Under the pieces are notes generated by a model. The model saw nothing but the letters and a program-made list of their open reading frames with translations, searched no databases and was not told where the DNA came from. A stretch of DNA of 7,793 nt from Clostridia bacterium (GTDB taxonomy: Bacteria; Bacillota; Clostridia; Christensenellales; Borkfalkiaceae), in the NCBI GenBank assembly GCA_017646945.1, contig JAGCLN010000225.1, positions 1 to 7,793 on the forward strand, in the 5' to 3' direction. Shown here piece by piece: positions 6,542-7,793 of this stretch; position 1 is the stretch's first letter, and each line of letters begins with the position of its first letter. A program made the translations under genes and the position numbers.

Positions 6542-7793
6542 TTATAAAGCGTAATAGATAGTAGTTCCGCTACCCGTCATAATAATGAAGATAGCGCATA
6601 TAACCATTGCGCCAATCCACGCTCTACCAGACTTATTGAAGAACCATCTGTTAAATAACGGAAGCGCAGCCATCATAGGAATAATGCTGAACAACATATT
6701 TACGAAAAGCCATTGCGGACCAACTTCACCTCTAAATCCAACCATACCGGTTGATGCGAACGGTGCGTATTGAACGATAATCAAAGCAACTAAGCCCAAA
6801 GTATTACCTAATACGGCAATCAACTTGCTAAGCCATTCCGGCCAGTTAGAAGGCCTCATCGCGCAGTTAACTCTCAAAGAGTTAGACATATAGAATATGA
6901 AGAAGAACGGCAAATACATAGCCATAGCGAGTATCGCCTTAAAGTTGAGCGTGAATCTTGCGGAAATGAAGAAGAAACGCATATCAACGTGGAAGATTGC
7001 ATAACACAAACCGTCTAACGCGAAGAAGGAAAGTATTAAGATTGCCGCCATAAGCGGAGTCTTCCAGAAATCGCTACCTTTAAGTTTTAAAGGGTCAAGC
7101 TTACTAACGTAAGCCTTGTTTACTTCGCTTGCGTTCTTTGCCATTAACGAATCGATAATCCACTCAAGACCCCAAGTGAAGAAGAATATTAAAGTACCGA
7201 TAATACCGTTTGCAACCGCCCAAATCATAATCGCGTTAGTAAAGCGTTGGGGGAAGAACCAAGTTTGGATACTGCCTGCCGCATCGGGGAACCATTCTAC
7301 CGATTTTTGAACTGCAACCATATATAAGAAGTATGCAATTACCGCCGATATAACGAAGGTTAACCAGAAGATAATTCTGCCTTTAATCTTTTGATCACCA
7401 GTTCTTTCAGGAATATCTTTTTTAAGGCTTGCGAACGCCCTTGTCTTTAATAAGAGAACGAAAAGCGCCATAATGAACACGAAACCGCCAACTAAAACCA
7501 TACCACCGCCGATTTCTTTAAACAACCAAGAGTGGCTATTGTCTTTAACGCCGTTTTGAGTAGTTCCGTTCATATCGTAGTTATCAAAAACGTAACCGAA
7601 GAAAGAAACCATGTGGGTTAAAGTTGCGTTATCGTAAGGTTGAAGGGCGTGTAAACACTCTTCGTTATTGATAACCGCGTAAGTATAGGTATAGGGGTTG
7701 CCGTAATCTTGGCCGATTTCAACTTCTTCAATAGAATTTTCGTTGTTTCTACCTAATTGATAGTTAACAATTTCAATTGATTCGGGCGCGTAA
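6542..7793 (-). CDS. Polytopic membrane protein with possible alpha/beta-hydrolase N-terminal domain, 5' partial
   Basis: The frame stays open to the right edge. The 60 codons above the ATG at 7612 contain no stop and read YAPESIEIVNYQLGR at the edge, so that ATG is internal and the true start lies outside. The visible end has a soluble stretch with HALQPYDNATLTHMVSFFGYVF. This resembles the last histidine and helix of alpha/beta hydrolases of the dienelactone-hydrolase type, but that is a weak call. Counting from the Met at 7612, about eight membrane segments follow, near residues 35-56, 80-101, 126-147, 186-207, 222-243, 263-283, 302-322 and 334-353. A basic, polar loop separates segments 3 and 4. 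No ABC, MFS or MBOAT signature is seen. It lies in one unit with the SGNH lipoprotein, so a joint envelope role is plausible. The function is not recognised. Confidence 0.72.
   Translation of the reverse strand, partial: YAPESIEIVNYQLGRNNENSIEEVEIGQDYGNPYTYTYAVINNEECLHALQPYDNATLTHMVSFFGYVFDNYDMNGTTQNGVKDNSHSWLFKEIGGGMVLVGGFVFIMALFVLLLKTRAFASLKKDIPERTGDQKIKGRIIFWLTFVISAVIAYFLYMVAVQKSVEWFPDAAGSIQTWFFPQRFTNAIMIWAVANGIIGTLIFFFTWGLEWIIDSLMAKNASEVNKAYVSKLDPLKLKGSDFWKTPLMAAILILSFFALDGLCYAIFHVDMRFFFISARFTLNFKAILAMAMYLPFFFIFYMSNSLRVNCAMRPSNWPEWLSKLIAVLGNTLGLVALIIVQYAPFASTGMVGFRGEVGPQWLFVNMLFSIIPMMAALPLFNRWFFNKSGRAWIGAMVICAIFIIMTGSGTTIYYAL

Noticed and set aside
7610..7612. ATG at 7612 as the start of the membrane protein
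   Set aside because: The frame continues with no stop through the right edge, reads as plausible protein, and the Met lies inside a continuous helix pattern (THMVSFF); no Shine-Dalgarno site precedes it.
1..7793. CRISPR arrays, tRNA or rRNA genes, insertion sequences, riboswitches
   Set aside because: I saw no regular spaced repeats, no cloverleaf or rRNA signature, no transposase or terminal repeats, and no gap longer than 137 bases that could hold a riboswitch.

Overview
The window reads as a carbohydrate-use region from a low-to-moderate G+C Gram-positive-type anaerobe. The likely source is a gut Clostridia/Bacillota genome or metagenome contig. The grounds are a GAGG/AAGGAGG Shine-Dalgarno pattern, a lipobox lipoprotein with a short signal peptide, a DeoR-type regulator next to glycosidases, and compact intergenic regions with hairpin plus T-tract terminators. 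This placement is an inference; nothing in the window fixes the taxon.

Left half (1-3454, + strand): a three-gene unit. It has the 3' part of a DeoR-family sugar-responsive repressor that enters from beyond the left edge. A PHP-family metal-dependent phosphatase follows 24 bases later. A clan GH-D (GH36-like) alpha-galactosidase overlaps the phosphatase by 4 bases (ATGA). None of the visible ends suggests secretion, so this looks like intracellular hydrolysis of an imported alpha-galactoside-type oligosaccharide under local control. A perfect 13-bp hairpin at 3517-3546 ends this unit and also the opposing one.

Middle (3560-5179, - strand): a cytoplasmic GH20 beta-N-acetylhexosaminidase, convergent with the alpha-galactosidase. 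It has its own promoter (TTGTAA, 17 bases, TATACT) directly behind a hairpin terminator at 5264-5304.

Right part (5317-7793, - strand): a two-gene unit reading leftward from beyond the right edge. The first gene is a large polytopic membrane protein, missing its N-terminus, with eight predicted membrane segments after a soluble region that may be the end of an alpha/beta-hydrolase domain. Four bases on, with no visible ribosome binding site, comes a lipoprotein with a CE2-like jelly roll and an SGNH/GDSL-hydrolase domain whose catalytic blocks are altered.

Together the genes suggest stripping of alpha-Gal and beta-HexNAc ends inside the cell, plus acyl-ester chemistry at the cell surface. 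A shared substrate is not shown by the sequence. The least-explained parts are the altered SGNH lipoprotein with its membrane partner, and the PHP phosphatase placed inside a glycosidase operon.
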